Source: Fallopia convolvulus
Taxonomy: Eukaryota > Streptophyta > Magnoliopsida > Caryophyllales > Polygonaceae
Direction: 5' to 3'
Assembly (NCBI GenBank): GCA_964016875.1
Contig: OZ024724.1
Span: forward strand, 54,562,438-54,626,437
Length of the DNA: 64,000 bases
Part shown: positions 35,601-48,248 of the stretch, one piece after another
How the letters are laid out: every line of letters starts with the position of its first letter
Position numbering within the stretch: position 1 is the first letter of the stretch
Position numbers and translations under genes: made by a program
Notes under the pieces: model-generated
Told to the model about the DNA's origin: nothing
Seen by the model: the letters and a program-made list of their open reading frames with translations, nothing else
Databases searched by the model: none

Positions 35601-36842
35601 TGCCACTCATATATATATAACAACATAACACTTTCTACATCTTTTTGCTGTGTCATATTATAGCAAATAACCATTTTTTTCGGTTGAGACTGGAGTTGTT
35701 AAAATTCGACCAAATCTAAATTGTCCGAAATTTTAAGGTTGAAATTTGTTGTGAACCTAACAGGCCCATATTCAATTGGACTTAAATCCAAAAACCTCAT
35801 TGAATTAACCCGATTCGTGTTTTTTCAAGAAATTATCGCATTTACTTTAAGTATTAAATTATATTCTATTATTAAAATATATATAAAAATAGTTTTATTA
35901 TTGGATAATATCATTTATTTTTAATATTATTTTAAAATTTAAAAAAGTCAACACTTTCAACCTGTTGGGTCGACCTGAATCCGCGTGAAACCGACAATGA
36001 CTCAAACCAATTGACCAAGAAATTTTCACAACTCAAATCCAAACCCAATAATAATCGAACTCAAACTTGACCGAACTGATTAAGTTGTAACCAAACAATA
36101 CAAATGTAATTTCTAAACATGGCATCGATTTTGTGTTGTGCACTTTCTAAGTAGATTGTTCTGGGAATAAAAATACATGTGAAACGAATAAAGTGCAATT
36201 TCTAAAGATGGCATCAATTTTGTAATGTACACTACATAAGTAGGAGTAGGGTGTGTTGGGAACAAAAAAAAAATATGTGAAACGAACAAAGTGCAATTTT
36301 TAATTGTCACTCAAATCTTATGTTTATTGAAATAGCTAACCTAGGGCTCTAGGAGTTCCTACTTGATCCAAAACCTTCCAACCAAACTTTTATTTCTTTG
36401 CTAACCCAAGGAATAAAACAAGCAATTCGATTATACCATTGCTTCAAGCTTATTTCATTTGTAACAAACTTCATGGCCAGCAACATACACACTTTCAAAT
36501 TTTAATTAAAACCTCCTTACAAACACTAGAAACCCTGGTGTCAAAACTAAGCTTCATTTGCCTCATTTTGCCAGTTATGCTTGCATCAAAGATCACTGGA
36601 AAAAACTTCCTACTTTATTGATCTCTCAGCAATGGTTTTCCCTGGTTTTGAGGGATTCAACATCAAAGATTCACAGGCTCACATGTAAGATAATAAACAG
36701 GGCACAAGAAAGAAAACAAAAAGAATCAATCTCATCCCCAGTAATTCAAACTCATTGATATCATCTTCATTCCATTAAAACACCACACTGGATATTTAGC
36801 AAGTAGAGTCCATACCAGGAGGAGATATTCTTGGTCACCATT
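32616..36842. other. Long AT-rich spacer with MITE-like relics
   Basis: No gene seen. 33190-33610 and 35068-35352 have imperfect inverted ends (CTCATTTGGTTTACATTTAAC at left and CTCGTTTGGTTCAATGAGG inverted at right for the second), suggesting small hAT-like MITEs. 36107-36292 is a diverged tandem duplication of about 90 bp. Confidence 0.4.
36107..36292. repeat. Two-copy tandem duplication, about 90 bp each
   Basis: Both copies carry AATTTCTAAA-ATGGCATC near the start and TGTGAAACGAA-AAAGTGC at the end, with visible divergence between them. Confidence 0.7.
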
Positions 36843-38170
36843 TCATGGTCCTTGTGTTTGCTTTTTGACAGCTTCTTCAGGTGGCAGTGAAACAAACTGC
36901 AATATCTTCTCAACTTGAGAAGCTTCTAGTCTAAATCTCTCAGCAATGTTATTAATATTTATAGGTCCATCATGGTCATCAGCTCTTCCTTGATAAAGAA
37001 GCATTATTTGACGTAGCTGAGCCACGTTCAAGGTTCCAGGTGGAGCAGCTCTGTCTTCGTATCTCCCTGAATCTGGCTTTGTGTTTCGTAGTTTAGGCAT
37101 TGGCCGATTATACTTATCCGATACAAAAGCCTGTAAGCAGATTGAAATCATTCCTATGACATAATAAATCACAAATGACAGCACACTGTGATATGGTAAG
37201 TTTTTCAATCCATCAATGTCTTTGATGAAGAACTAGAAATTTCTTAGTCCACCAATGACCAATGGTTTTGGTACAAGACGAAAGACTTTTCTTAGTCCAC
37301 CAATGACCAATGGTTTTGGTACAAGACGAAAGACTAGTACAGGTGTTTCAGTTAAGAAGAAACCTATATTCATTTGGCACTAGGTCAAGGTGTTTTGTGG
37401 TTAGCAGAAGAGATCAGTTACAATGAGAAGAAGCTGAAATCTAAAATAGAGAATGAATCAATCACTTGAAGTACCCTAAACCCAAACAGAAGCTAATTGA
37501 AGATCCCAAATGTTGGGATAATAAAAGTTCAGTTTTGATAAGATAAAGCAGGATGATCCATTAGGGTACTGGGGGAAAACTTCAAAAAAAATGCAACCTT
37601 TGTACGAGTAATTGTAAGATATACCTCGCCCATCTCAGATTTTCCACCAGCCTTAGAAGTGATTCTGCCAACCATCTGATTAAGCATCTCGTCAAATTGG
37701 GGATCTCTCGCTTCAAGTTCGCTTTGGCGTTTGTGACCCGTGTTGCCTTCTTTATTCAAATAGAAAAACCATAGCAATAAGAGCAAACAATCAACAGCTA
37801 TGTCCCAACGCAATCAATTAATCTAAATCCAATCGAATAATTTCCCTATGGATGACGAATTAGCCAAGCCAACTTCACAAATCTCAAATCAATTGACTAT
37901 TTCTGGAAGAAATTTCGAGGCGGAGTTGGAAAGGGACAAAGGGGGTTTATCACAATAGAAACAAAAATGCTGATACAATTGTGCGAAAGAGTGTTCACCT
38001 CCATTGGTTTTCTGAATGACTTCAATCCTAGCACCGGGAGGCGGCGTTGTCGGTGTCGGTGGCGGTGGCGGTGGAGGTTTCTGACTAACAGGCTGAAACG
38101 GAGAGGAAGATGAAGCGTCGAGGCCGGAGCTCCGTGATCTGCCAGCTGCTCGACGAAATGCCTGACCCAT
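36843..38170 (-). CDS. Conserved protein, possibly the plant NDUFAF4-like complex I assembly factor
   Basis: Three exons: 37999-38170, 37625-37749 and 36843-37130, joined in frame to 194 aa. It starts MGQAFRRAAGRSRSSG, followed by a Pro-rich linker (about residues 31-45) and conserved-looking DPQFDEMLNQMVGRI and DKYNRPMPKLRNTK. The end PPGTLNVAQLRQIMLLYQGR...AERFRLEASQVEKILQFV resembles the C-terminal pattern of NDUFAF4 (a proline-glycine turn, helix, then a short helix pair ending LLKYF). I infer this from family memory, not a search. The gene itself is convincing: clean GT-AG borders, a phase 1 then phase 0 intron and no stops. Confidence 0.7.
37243..37338. repeat. 48-bp direct tandem duplication in the second intron of the NDUFAF4-like gene
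   Basis: CTTAGTCCACCAATGACC starts at 37243 and again at 37291, with near-identical sequence through ACGAAAGACT. Confidence 0.85.
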
Positions 38171-40130
38171 TTGTTGAGTCGTCTTTATGGTGGTTACTGG
38201 TTAGATAAGAGGCCGAGAAGCATGGTTGTCTAGGTTTGAGGAGGAGTAGGCGGCGGAGTCAAGTGGTGGCGGGGGGCGAGCGCACGTCACACGCCAGGGA
38301 CTTAAATGTAGAGAGTGTAATCAGTGAAGCCTTTGGCATATGCAACATTGCAACCACGTTCGTGGCCGGGTTACCACTCTTTGTAGGCAATGTATTATTG
38401 TATTTTATAACAAGGAAATAGTTAGGGTAACCTTCTTAGTAAGGGTAACCTTATTGACGATTTGAACATCACACTAATAAATTCTTTCAAAACAAATATG
38501 TGAAGATTGTCTTATTGGAGTGTTATAAATTTACACTTGAGAGCCTTTGGTATCTAGTTAAGTGGTTAGGTCTTTTAATTAGTACTATAAAGTTTCTATT
38601 TCAATTCTCGTAGACAATGTCCCTGGAAAAAATAACTTGCAGTCGAGGAATGGCCTAATCAAGTCAGTTTAGAAATATGATCAATTTGGATTATCTTTAA
38701 ACCCTAAATGTTACATATCTTGTCGGCCATTAAATGCATTAGTAAGATGCAAATTATCGCCTTTAATTTTTAAGAAACCTAATACCAAGATGTTTGATTT
38801 CCAGTAAGCGTTTTAAAGGTTAATGTTTTAGTTATCGAGATTGTTTTTTACCACATTTCTCACTATTCCTTGTTTCAAATTCACCTTTTAAATCACTAGC
38901 AGAATATCATATTGTAAAAGATGTTTAAATGGTCTTATACCTCATCTCTACTTGTTTTTATTACATGAACCTCCCAATACAATCTACCTTTTGATTTTGA
39001 GGATTCAACTTATGTTTAATAATAATAGCTTAAAAGGACAGCATGAATGACCGATGCATGTTTTAAACTTGTTCATGTCCAGGGATTGAAACGGTTGAAA
39101 TAATCTGCACCTGAGACAAAGTCTACGAACTTGGTATCATCGGATCACTGCACAACTAGAGCTTTCAAAAGAAGAATTGTTGCTAAGGATGTGGAGGATG
39201 CGAGCTCTCGAAGAGACAAATCTATCAAAGGTAGCACAATTCTTGTATCCATTAAATTGAAGAAAACAATCCCACATGAATCAATGAACAGGAAAGAACA
39301 ACACCAAGTAAATGGAAGATTTCAAACAACAGACTCACCTTCTAAAGAGACATTGAAAAAGCGTCTTAAAGTTAGAGGCCGACATTACTAGGATAATAGT
39401 AGCGGCAGCAGGTAGAGCTGATTTTCCACAAAAGTTTAGTTAATTTTGATTGCAAGTTCTTTGTGTTTACTCCTTTTATGGCTCATCTCTTGGGCATTGC
39501 TCTAAATATATATTTCTCATGCAGATTTACACTGCCGACTGCTGAAATTACATGTCATCTTTTGGTTAAAGTTCATATTTGTTGTGGAAGATACATGTAT
39601 TATGTTATAGATAAATACATTCCACTTGTGGCTTTGAGGAACGCCTTGCAATTTTAATACTTTATTATACTATTTGATCTTCAATATTTGTATTATTGTT
39701 TTCGCATCTTTTTTTGTTGATTTGATTTCAAAAATACATCAACAATATTCTGCGTGCGTTCGTACGCGGTCCTTCCCTAGTTGAAAAAAGAACGAGCAAG
39801 AAAGAGTTCTATTTTGTTTTTGTTTTTAAAATTAGGGTCAACTTAAAAAAAGTTTAAGATACATAGATTGGATTGCTGGAAATTTATCCTAAAGGGCCCA
39901 AAATACATCGTTTTTAAATTATCACACATTGTTTATAAAAAGTTAATCAAGTCTCAACAAGTATTTTTTTAATCTTATTCTCTCATACTAAGTTTATAAA
40001 AAGTATTTAACCATGATGATTAACTTAAATATATTGCAAAAAAAAATCTTAAATATCTTGGCATGACTAAAATAATATTTTTTATCAAGAAATAGGGCAA
40101 GAAATTCCATGCGGATTTTATTAAGAATAA
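38171..40130. other. Spacer with a possible gene relic
   Basis: Leader of the minus-strand gene, then AT-rich spacer. 39062-39391 has a denser composition and an 87-codon open frame (starting at 39131) rich in Lys/Arg. A stop lies just upstream in the same frame. No domain recognised; it may be a relic exon. Confidence 0.3.
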
Positions 40131-40179
40131 TTAAACATGGCCATTAACGGCTACAATATCAGCATATAGAGCATTGCTA
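40131..40179 (-). pseudogene. C-terminal tip of a LINE RNase H frame, cut off by the MULE
   Basis: On the minus strand this piece reads ISNALYADIVAVNGHV then stop (40131-40133). It continues the frame that ends at the other side of the MULE (54075 onward) when one copy of the 9-bp duplication is removed. I-x-x-LL-AD-like endings are usual for plant LINE RNase H domains. Confidence 0.6.
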
Positions 40180-40417
40180 ATTTGTATAGGGCTCAAAACA
40201 TATACAATTCTTTAAATTTGTGTAAATTGGTCAAATAGACACCCCCACCTTGTGTTTGGACCTATCAAGCACTAAAACTTAATAATTTGGGCTTGTTAAA
40301 CACCTGGTCGAGTACATCAGTGTTGAGTGTACTGTCGCGTGCTGAGGTGTCAAGTATTTGTTCAGTACAACGCCACATGTGTGCCACATATATGCCACTT
40401 ATATGCCACACATATGA

Positions 40418-43400
40418 TGTAACACCCCCTCCGTAATGTACTTGAGGTGTTACCGCCAGTAACCCTAATTAGTCATAATTCAAGGCTACCCAAGGCTTTA
40501 AAACTTATAATCACAACAAGTATTACAACACTTTATTACAATCCATAGTATGACTTCCTTCCATACACAAAAGCATAACCACAACTTGGACAAGAGTAAA
40601 ATATTTACAACAGACTTGTTCTTCTTCAAGCGACCACTTTCAAAACCTTTGTACTTTCTAAACTCCTTGGCTAGCCTTCTCTTCGCGGATTAACTTCTTT
40701 AGTAGCTGATGCGTCGTATACAGACGGTGGGCACCAGCCGGCCATGCAATTGAATAAGGTGGTCGGGTTAGTCTAATGAAAGACTAAGCAAGTGGAAAAA
40801 ATGACTGGTTCCTATGGTAGTGACTAAACATATTGGCATCGAAATCCGAATGACAACCGATCGATGATCCAATAGTTAGCAGTCCCATAGAGGATAAGAA
40901 ATGAGACAATGCATAATCAAAAGATAGGACACCACAACTTGCGGTTCCATTAAGAAACATGAACAATTGTTGGGAACTTATATTAATCACACAATATTTT
41001 TAAAAATCTCCATCGACTAATCAGATTGACTTTATCAAAGTTTGATTAAGAATCATTCATAACCGGGAGTAAGAATGGCTTTCCGACTGGACTAACCATT
41101 CAGGTACATTAATGTGCCTAACGCACTTATCTTATATTAGTTTTAAGGGAAATTCCTTTTGGTACCCTCGAAGTTTCGACTTTTCCTTTTGGTGTCCAAA
41201 AAAAATTCTTATTCCTCTTGGTACCCTCTTGTTTCTGAAATTTTCCTTTACGTAACCTAAATACATCCAAATATCAATTTCCATCCAAAAAATGCATTTT
41301 CCGTTAAAAATATATACAAAAATTAAAAAAACCTAATATTTTTTACTCATCTCTCGATACTCAAATGCCGGGGAGGTCGAGCCGGGAACCACGTCGCTTC
41401 TCTCCACCACCACGTTCGATCTCCTTGCTTAGGTAGATCAATTCAACCTTCTTCCTCAATTTGAGTCAATTACAGTCGCATAGCCAACAACCTCCGCCAT
41501 CAACATCAAGGTCACCGCCGACCTCTCCAATCAGGTCCTCTGCTCCGCCGCCACCCGCTCCTCCTTCGCTCACACTTAGGTCCTCCGCAATGTCGCCGCC
41601 TACTACCCCACACCCAGATCGAAGTACATAATTTCAACTTTGAAATGTAGATCTAATTTATAAGGATTTGATTGTCAAGTTCAACTTAATTTGAAGATCT
41701 GGAATTCTTTGAAACTCTAGTTTCCCTACTAAATTACTAATACAGTTTTAAACTTCAATAGTTATGTTGGGTAGACTTAATATCTGTTTCAATTTGCATA
41801 ATAACAGTAAACTTCTGATTTTGTGTTTCTGTTCGTGCATAACAACACTAAACTTTATATCTTTTGGGTAGACTTTCTAGTTTCCCTAGTAATGCAGTTT
41901 TATGGAATTGAATTTTGATTGTCCTGGTCCTGGAATCTCTAGGGTTGCTAATTGAGTGTGTTTATGATTTAATGAATCAAATTTAGCCAAGCTAATTTTA
42001 CTGTTCATTTTTGCCTAAAAAAAAATCTTAACGGAACTAGCAAAAGAATGGATGGAAAATGGCTTTTTAATAACTTTAGGCTATAGGACAAAATCTATGT
42101 AAAGTAGAGGGCTACCAAAAGGACTAAAAAAAATTTTTGGACACCAGAAGGAAAAGTCGAAAACTGGGTGGCACCAAAAGGAATTTCCCTAGTTTTAATC
42201 TTTTCTCAAACAGGTTGGTGGCTTTTAATCGGTTCGAACTACTACCGAAATATCGTGGTATTGTAGAGATCATCGGAGTATTTCATCCATGTCATCTACT
42301 CTGTACCAAGATCACAGGACTTAAGCTATCCTTGATCTTTCATTTGCATATGGTGAGGTAGAGATCACAGAGGCCTATTACTATGTCGTCTACACTACAC
42401 TGTGCCGAACCTGCACTTAGCTAGAGTGCCTATCAACCCTCTCACACGAAGAGTAGGGGATCAGAGTCATGAATCACCATTAGGATTAGGCCCCTCCTAA
42501 TGTAATATTATTTTAAAGAGAGGATATGGAACCACGTTCCCCTCCCTTTAACTACCTTAATACACAACAAAGTCTCAACGAGAGACCACAAACAAGTTTG
42601 CACATAACGGACCTAAATCCAGTTCTAGCGCAAACTGAATAAACAACATAGTCATTATTTCTAACAATATAACAACCTATCATATTTTATTAAGCATACA
42701 AGTTGCTCCCAACACAAAAATATTAAATGGGATTCAATTCCTCATTTAATAACATTAATGCAAGAGCGAACCGTCCACTTGCCTTATAAGGCGTGCTCAA
42801 CGCTCTCAGCGATTCCAACAGAAATCTTTATCTGCCTTCTGCCAATTATAACAACAGATTCTTCAACAACGAGCTCATGGATACAATTCTTAGTTGTATA
42901 ATCCAATTCTACAACTTCCTAATCGAAAAACGATTTGATTTCCGAATATCGATATATATATAAATCCTTAGTTATTATGCTTCAAAGAGCCATCTTGGCG
43001 GAATTATAACTAATTATCCGCTTCACTTTTGAAACAATTTTCTAAATAAACATTGTTCATTAGTAACAGTTCTACAAGATTACCAAATCTCAGATCAAAC
43101 GGATTAACAACGAATCCCGAGTAATTATCCAAAGTCCTTTACCTGACAATCGATGTCTAAACTTGTCTTCGCTATAAGTAACGATCCAGACGTCCGTTTC
43201 TCGAGCGGTTTGAACCTGTGGAACCGTATCAACGTCAAGATTATAAAAACCATAAATTTAATTAGCAAAGCGGAACCGAAAGGTCCTTTCGGTGACTCCG
43301 TAACCACCCCGCTAATTAATTTCGAGCGTTAATACCTTCACTCGAACTTCGAGCTTGTTCGGCTCGATGGCGGCTCGACCCAAGGGCCTGAGGGTGGCGG

Positions 43401-44221
43401 TGTGACGCCCGGTGGCAACCCCTGGTGGTGGGTGGTGGTAGGCGAGCTGCTGTTCGCCGGCGACGGGGCAACGTGGCAGAGGAGGAAGCCGAAGGTGATG
43501 TGGAGCTCCTTCTCTCGAGTCCGTTCCGTCCCGATTTCACTTCCTGGTGCTGGCTTTCAACAGCCCCGACTTCACACAAAGAAGAGGGGGAGATGAGGGA
43601 GGAGTTGAGGGTGGTGGCTGGCAAGGTGGTGGCAAGGCAAAACGCCGGCGGTGGAGGTCGAAATCTATCGCCCAAGTTCGTTCCGTCCAAACTCTCTCTC
43701 TCGGTTTTTGATTTGGAAGGGAAGGAGGATAACTTTGAAAAGTCAAAGAAAGAGGCCCTCAATTATATCTCCAACATGCTTATAAGTTAAGCAAGAGACG
43801 GTCAAAGGCAATTTTCCGTCCCGGAACGGGACTCGCGTTAAAGCGGTAAAATTATGTACCTCTGGTGGAAAAACTCACTAAACGAAAAACGTCCCGAAAA
43901 TTATGTAGACCAATAAAACCAATTTTCCATGATTTTATCTTACTACCTTCAATTTTTAAGGCTTCCGTTTCGTATTTTACATTCCTTCCGGTACAAAATT
44001 AAAAAGACGGCTTATCCAAAAAATATTCTTTTTCCACTGAAAAATCCTAGAATTCACACCGATCCATAAAATCATTTCTTTGTGATTTTAGGATATCACC
44101 AAGAATTTTCTAGGATTTAATCTCCAACAAAAATATTGGATTAGGCGTTAAAACGGACAAAAAGGTTAAAAAAATATCCGAGAAAAATTCGAAAATATCC
44201 TTAAAAACCGCAGTTATTACA
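40418..44221 (-). repeat. 3' LTR of the Tekay-type element, carrying a MULE
   Basis: Collinear with the 5' LTR except for the 1,043-bp insertion plus its 9-bp duplication. Without them it is 2,752 bp. Confidence 0.92.
41147..42189. mobile_element. Inner MULE (1,043 bp), possible Pack-MULE, in the 3' LTR
   Basis: Exact 9-bp target duplication TAGTTTTAA (41138-41146 and 42190-42198). The matching empty site is visible in the other LTR. TIRs begin GGGAAATTCCTTTTGGT and extend to about 100 bp with imperfect pairing (TCGACTTTTCCTT-TGGTGTCC in both). There is no transposase. The interior (about 41366-41640) is GC-rich and Ala/Thr/Ser-coding-like, unlike the AT-rich TIRs, and could be captured gene sequence. 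Confidence 0.85.
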
Positions 44222-44236
44222 TTAGTACCCCCTTAA
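44222..44236 (-). other. Polypurine tract
   Basis: TTAAGGGGGTACTAA immediately before the 3' LTR. A second near-copy (AAGGGGGTACTAC) lies about 105 bp upstream at 44330-44342. Confidence 0.65.
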
Positions 44237-44351
44237 AAATGGTTTCGACCACGAAACCAGAAAAGTCAAGTTACATGAAACAAAAGATGTCGATGTACAC
44301 AGTTACATGAACAAAACTGCAAAGCTGGTAGTACCCCCTTAAAGATTCACA

Positions 44352-46184
44352 CTAGGTGGATATCAACTCAGGATAACGACTTAGCATTTCTTTCTCTGTT
44401 TCCCATGTTTTCCAAGTTGTCTCCTCTCCACCATTCTTAGACCACAAAATTCTTACCAAAGGTATTTCTTTGCTACGAAGCATCTTCACACGACGTTCCA
44501 GTATTCTGATTGGTTTCTCCTCATAAGTACCATTTGGTTGAACTTCAATATCATCATAACTAAGGACATGAGATTCATCTGGCACATATTGTCTTAACAA
44601 GGACACATGAAAAACATCATGTACAGGGTGTGTTGTCGGAGGTAAGGCAAGTCGATAAGCTAACTTACCTACTCTTTCTAAAATCTCAAAGGGTCCAACG
44701 TATCGAGGATTGAGCTTACCTCGTTTACCAAAACGAAATACTCCTTTAGATGGAGATACTCTTACAAAAACTTTGTCGCCAACTGCAAACTCAATATCTC
44801 TTCTTTTCAAGTTAGCATAAGACTTTTGACAACTCTGAGCTGTTAACATTCTCTGCCTGATCAAAGCTATATCAGTTGTAGTCTTCTCAATCAACTCGGG
44901 TCTGAGAAGAATCTTATCAACACCTTCATCCCAACATATCGGGGATCGACACTTACGACCATAAAGAGCCTCGAACGGTGCCATCTTAATCGTAGAATGC
45001 CAGCTATTATTATAAGTGAATTCTATCAAGCTTAAACTGGTATCCCAAATGGTTGTTCGATCAAGTACACAAGCACGAAGCATATCCTCAAGAGTTTGAA
45101 TTGTTCTCTCAGATTGCCCGTCAGTTTGAAGATGAAAAGCAGTGTTGAAACACAATTCAGTTCCCAAAGCCTTATGCGAATTCTTCCAGAATCTTGACAT
45201 AAACCTTCCATCTCGATCAGAGATTATAGTTTTAGGAGTACCATGAAGACGAATAATTTCATGAATAAAGACCTTGGCCAACTTTTGAATTTCCCATGCT
45301 ATCTTGATTGCTATGAAATGTGCACTCTTTGTGAGTCGGTCAATAATAACCCAGATAGCATCTTTATGCCCTTGTGTCTTAGGTAATCCTGTGACGAAGT
45401 CCATGGCAATATCTTCCCATTTCCACTCAGGTACTGGAAGTGGTTGTAATATTCCTCCTGGTCTTCTATGTTCAATCTTCACTTTCTGGCATACTATACA
45501 TCTAGCCACAAATTCTGTCACATCATTCTTAATGTTGGACCACCAGAAATATCGGCGTAGATCTTTGAACATCTTGCTAGAACCTGGGTGAATGGAATAT
45601 GCAGAGGAATGAGCTTCCCTCAAAATCATCTTTCTTAAGTCTTCAATTGCAGGTACACAAATCCTATTCCGAAACCACAGAGATCCATCATCCTGAATAA
45701 TAAACCCCGATGCCTTGCCTTCTTGCACTTCTCCGCTAATCTTAATCAAAGCAACATCTTCTGCTTGTTTCTCCCTGATTTGATCTAGCAGAGTAGCTTG
45801 AATTTCTAAGGTACTCAAACAACCTTGTTGCCTTTTAAACCAAATTTCAGTTTCTGTTTGAATCAATTCCTGTTGTAGCCTTGGTTGAACTGTCAACATT
45901 GCTACTATAGTTTCTTGAGCAGTTTTTCTACTTAAAGCATCTACCACCACATTGGCTTTACCTGGATGATATAGCAACTCAATATCATAATCTTTCAACA
46001 ATTCCAACCATCTTCTCTGTCTCATATTCAACTCCTTTTGAGTAAACACATATTTTAAACTCTTGTGGTCAGTAAAGATTTGGCACTTGACACCATAGAG
46101 ATAATGTCGCCAAATTTTCAAAGCAAAGACCACGACTGCAAGTTCTAAATCATGAGTCGGATAATTCACCTCATAAACCTTAAG
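44352..46184 (-). pseudogene. RNase H, integrase and chromodomain-like C-terminus
   Basis: 605-codon open stretch. RNase H has FTDHKSLKYVFTQKELNMRQ. The integrase has a zinc-binding H-H-C-C region (CIVCQK) and a core with DFVTGLP, SDRDGRF and the E of the DDE triad (GQSERTIQTLEDMLRAC). The end has WETEKEMLSRYPEL, the tail of plant chromovirus chromodomains. Confidence 0.92.
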
Positions 46185-46187
46185 TTG

Positions 46188-47476
46188 TCAAGATGCATAT
46201 GCAATAAACTTACCATGCTGCATTAACACACAACCCAACCCTTGTTTAGAAGCATCACTGTAGACCACATACCCTTCATTCCCATCTGGCAGAGTCAAAA
46301 TTGGGGCATTGGTAAGTCGTCTCTTGAGTTCTTGAAAACTTGCTTCACATTTGTCATCCCACATAAACTTTTTATTCACCTTACAAAGTAATCCTGTCAT
46401 AGGTAAAGATATTTTCGAGAATCCTTCTACAAAACGTCGATAATACCCGACAAGTTCTAAGAAACTTCTTACCTCTTTAACATTCTGAGGTTGTTTCCAT
46501 TCAACGACTGCCTTGACCTTTTGAGGATCTACCATTACTCCATCTTGATTGATAATATGTCCCAAGAAGGCCACTTCCTTTAACCAGAAAGCACACTTAG
46601 ACAACTTAGCATAAAGTTCATGATGCCTAAGTACTTCAAAAATCATCCGAAGATGCTCTTCATGTTCAACTTTATCTCTTGAGTAGATCAAAATGTCATC
46701 TATGAATACCACTACAAACTTGTCGAGATAATCATGAAAACATCTATGCATTAAATCCATGAAAACTGCAGGTGCATTTGTCAGTCCAAAAGGCATTACC
46801 AAGAACTCATAATGACCATAACGAGTTCGAAAAGCTGTTTTTGGAATATCTTCCTCACATACTCTGAGCTGATGGTATCCTGACCTTAAATCAATCTTAG
46901 AGAAGATCTTTGCACCTCTTAGTTGATCTAACAAATCATCAATCCTTGGTAAGGGATACTTATTCTTAATGGTGACCTTATTCAGCTCACGGTAATCAAT
47001 ACATAACCGGAGGTTCCATCCTTCTTCTTCACAAAAAGTACCGGAGCGCCCCAGGGTGAAGCACTCGGTCTTATATATCCCTTTTCCAGCAACTCATCGA
47101 GTTGTTTCTTCAATTCCTTCATCTCGATAGGAGCCATTCTATAAGGTGCATTAGAAATTGGTGCCATTCCAGGTTCCAACGTAATTGTAAATTCAACTAT
47201 ACGCTTTGGAGGTAAACCTGGGAGTTCCTCGGGAAAAACATCAGTAAATTCTCTAACCACAGGAATTTCTTCAATATCTACCTTCTTTTCATCAGACTCT
47301 TCAAGAAAACAAAGATAGCCAACACATCCTTGACGTAGCAGTTTAGCAACCTTCATAGAACTAATCAGCTTCCCATTTTCTGCATCACCTTTTCCTTTGA
47401 AACGACACACATATTTTCCTTCTTCTTGGATGGTTACCGTTCGGGAACTAAAGTCTATTATAGCTCCATGTTGCAA
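46188..47476 (-). pseudogene. Reverse transcriptase with a frame break
   Basis: Two blocks in different frames (46982-47476 and 46188-46934). The first carries FTDVFPEELPGLPP and SPWGAPVLFVKKKDG. The second carries the catalytic FIDDILIYS motif and LVGYYRRFVEGFSKI. The break near 46985 and a stop at 46185-46187 separate it from RNase H. Confidence 0.9.
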
Positions 47477-48248
47477 TAACCATGATGTCGTAAGGAGCCA
47501 TTGGAATGCATATAAGGTTGGCTTTAAACTTCCGACCTTGAATGCTAATGGGAAAGTTATTAAATTGTTTGGTTCCTACGATCTTTTCTTTGTTTGGTAG
47601 GTTTACCACAAAAGGTTCACATGAATTAGTGCATTTTAGTCCTAATTGCTCTACATAGTTCTCAGATATAAAAGAATGTGTTGCTCCAGAATCAAACAAC
47701 AAGAAAACAGTAGTTGACTGAACATATAAAACACCTTGGCATACAGGAGCTTCTGGTTCATCACTACGCCTCATCTCATAAAGACGCTGACCTTGCTTTG
47801 TTGATGTCATTGCCGATTTTCCCTTATTCTGAGCAGTAGACTGAACAGAGGCTGATTTGGCAGCTTCAGTCGGAACACGGCTATTCTGAGCAACAAAGGT
47901 TTGACGCGACTGTGTTGAACCATCTTTATTCTGTGGACAATATGCACGCACGTGTCCTTTCTTTCCACACTGAAAGCACTTCCTTTGAGTCTTAGTACAA
48001 AACTTACTAATGTGACCTGATTCTCCACAATTATAACAAACCGTCCGACCCTTCTTTTGTCCAGATTGGAAGGACCTAGTTGAACCAGACTCAGTTTTAG
48101 CCCGGTTTGACTTTTTAAACTTCTGAAAGGGTGCCGGTCTTTTGAATCCACTAAATTGTGAACGTTGTTGAGATACCTGTTCCCCTTTCTTTACCTCCTG
48201 ATCAGACCTTTCCAAAGAAACTTCTAAGCGGTAGACTGCATCAACATA
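47448..48248 (-). pseudogene. gag nucleocapsid and protease
   Basis: Two CCHC zinc knuckles (CYNCGESGHISKFC and CFQCGKKGHVRAYC), then an aspartic protease with FDSGATHSFIS. The frame breaks near 47480, before the next block. Confidence 0.88.
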
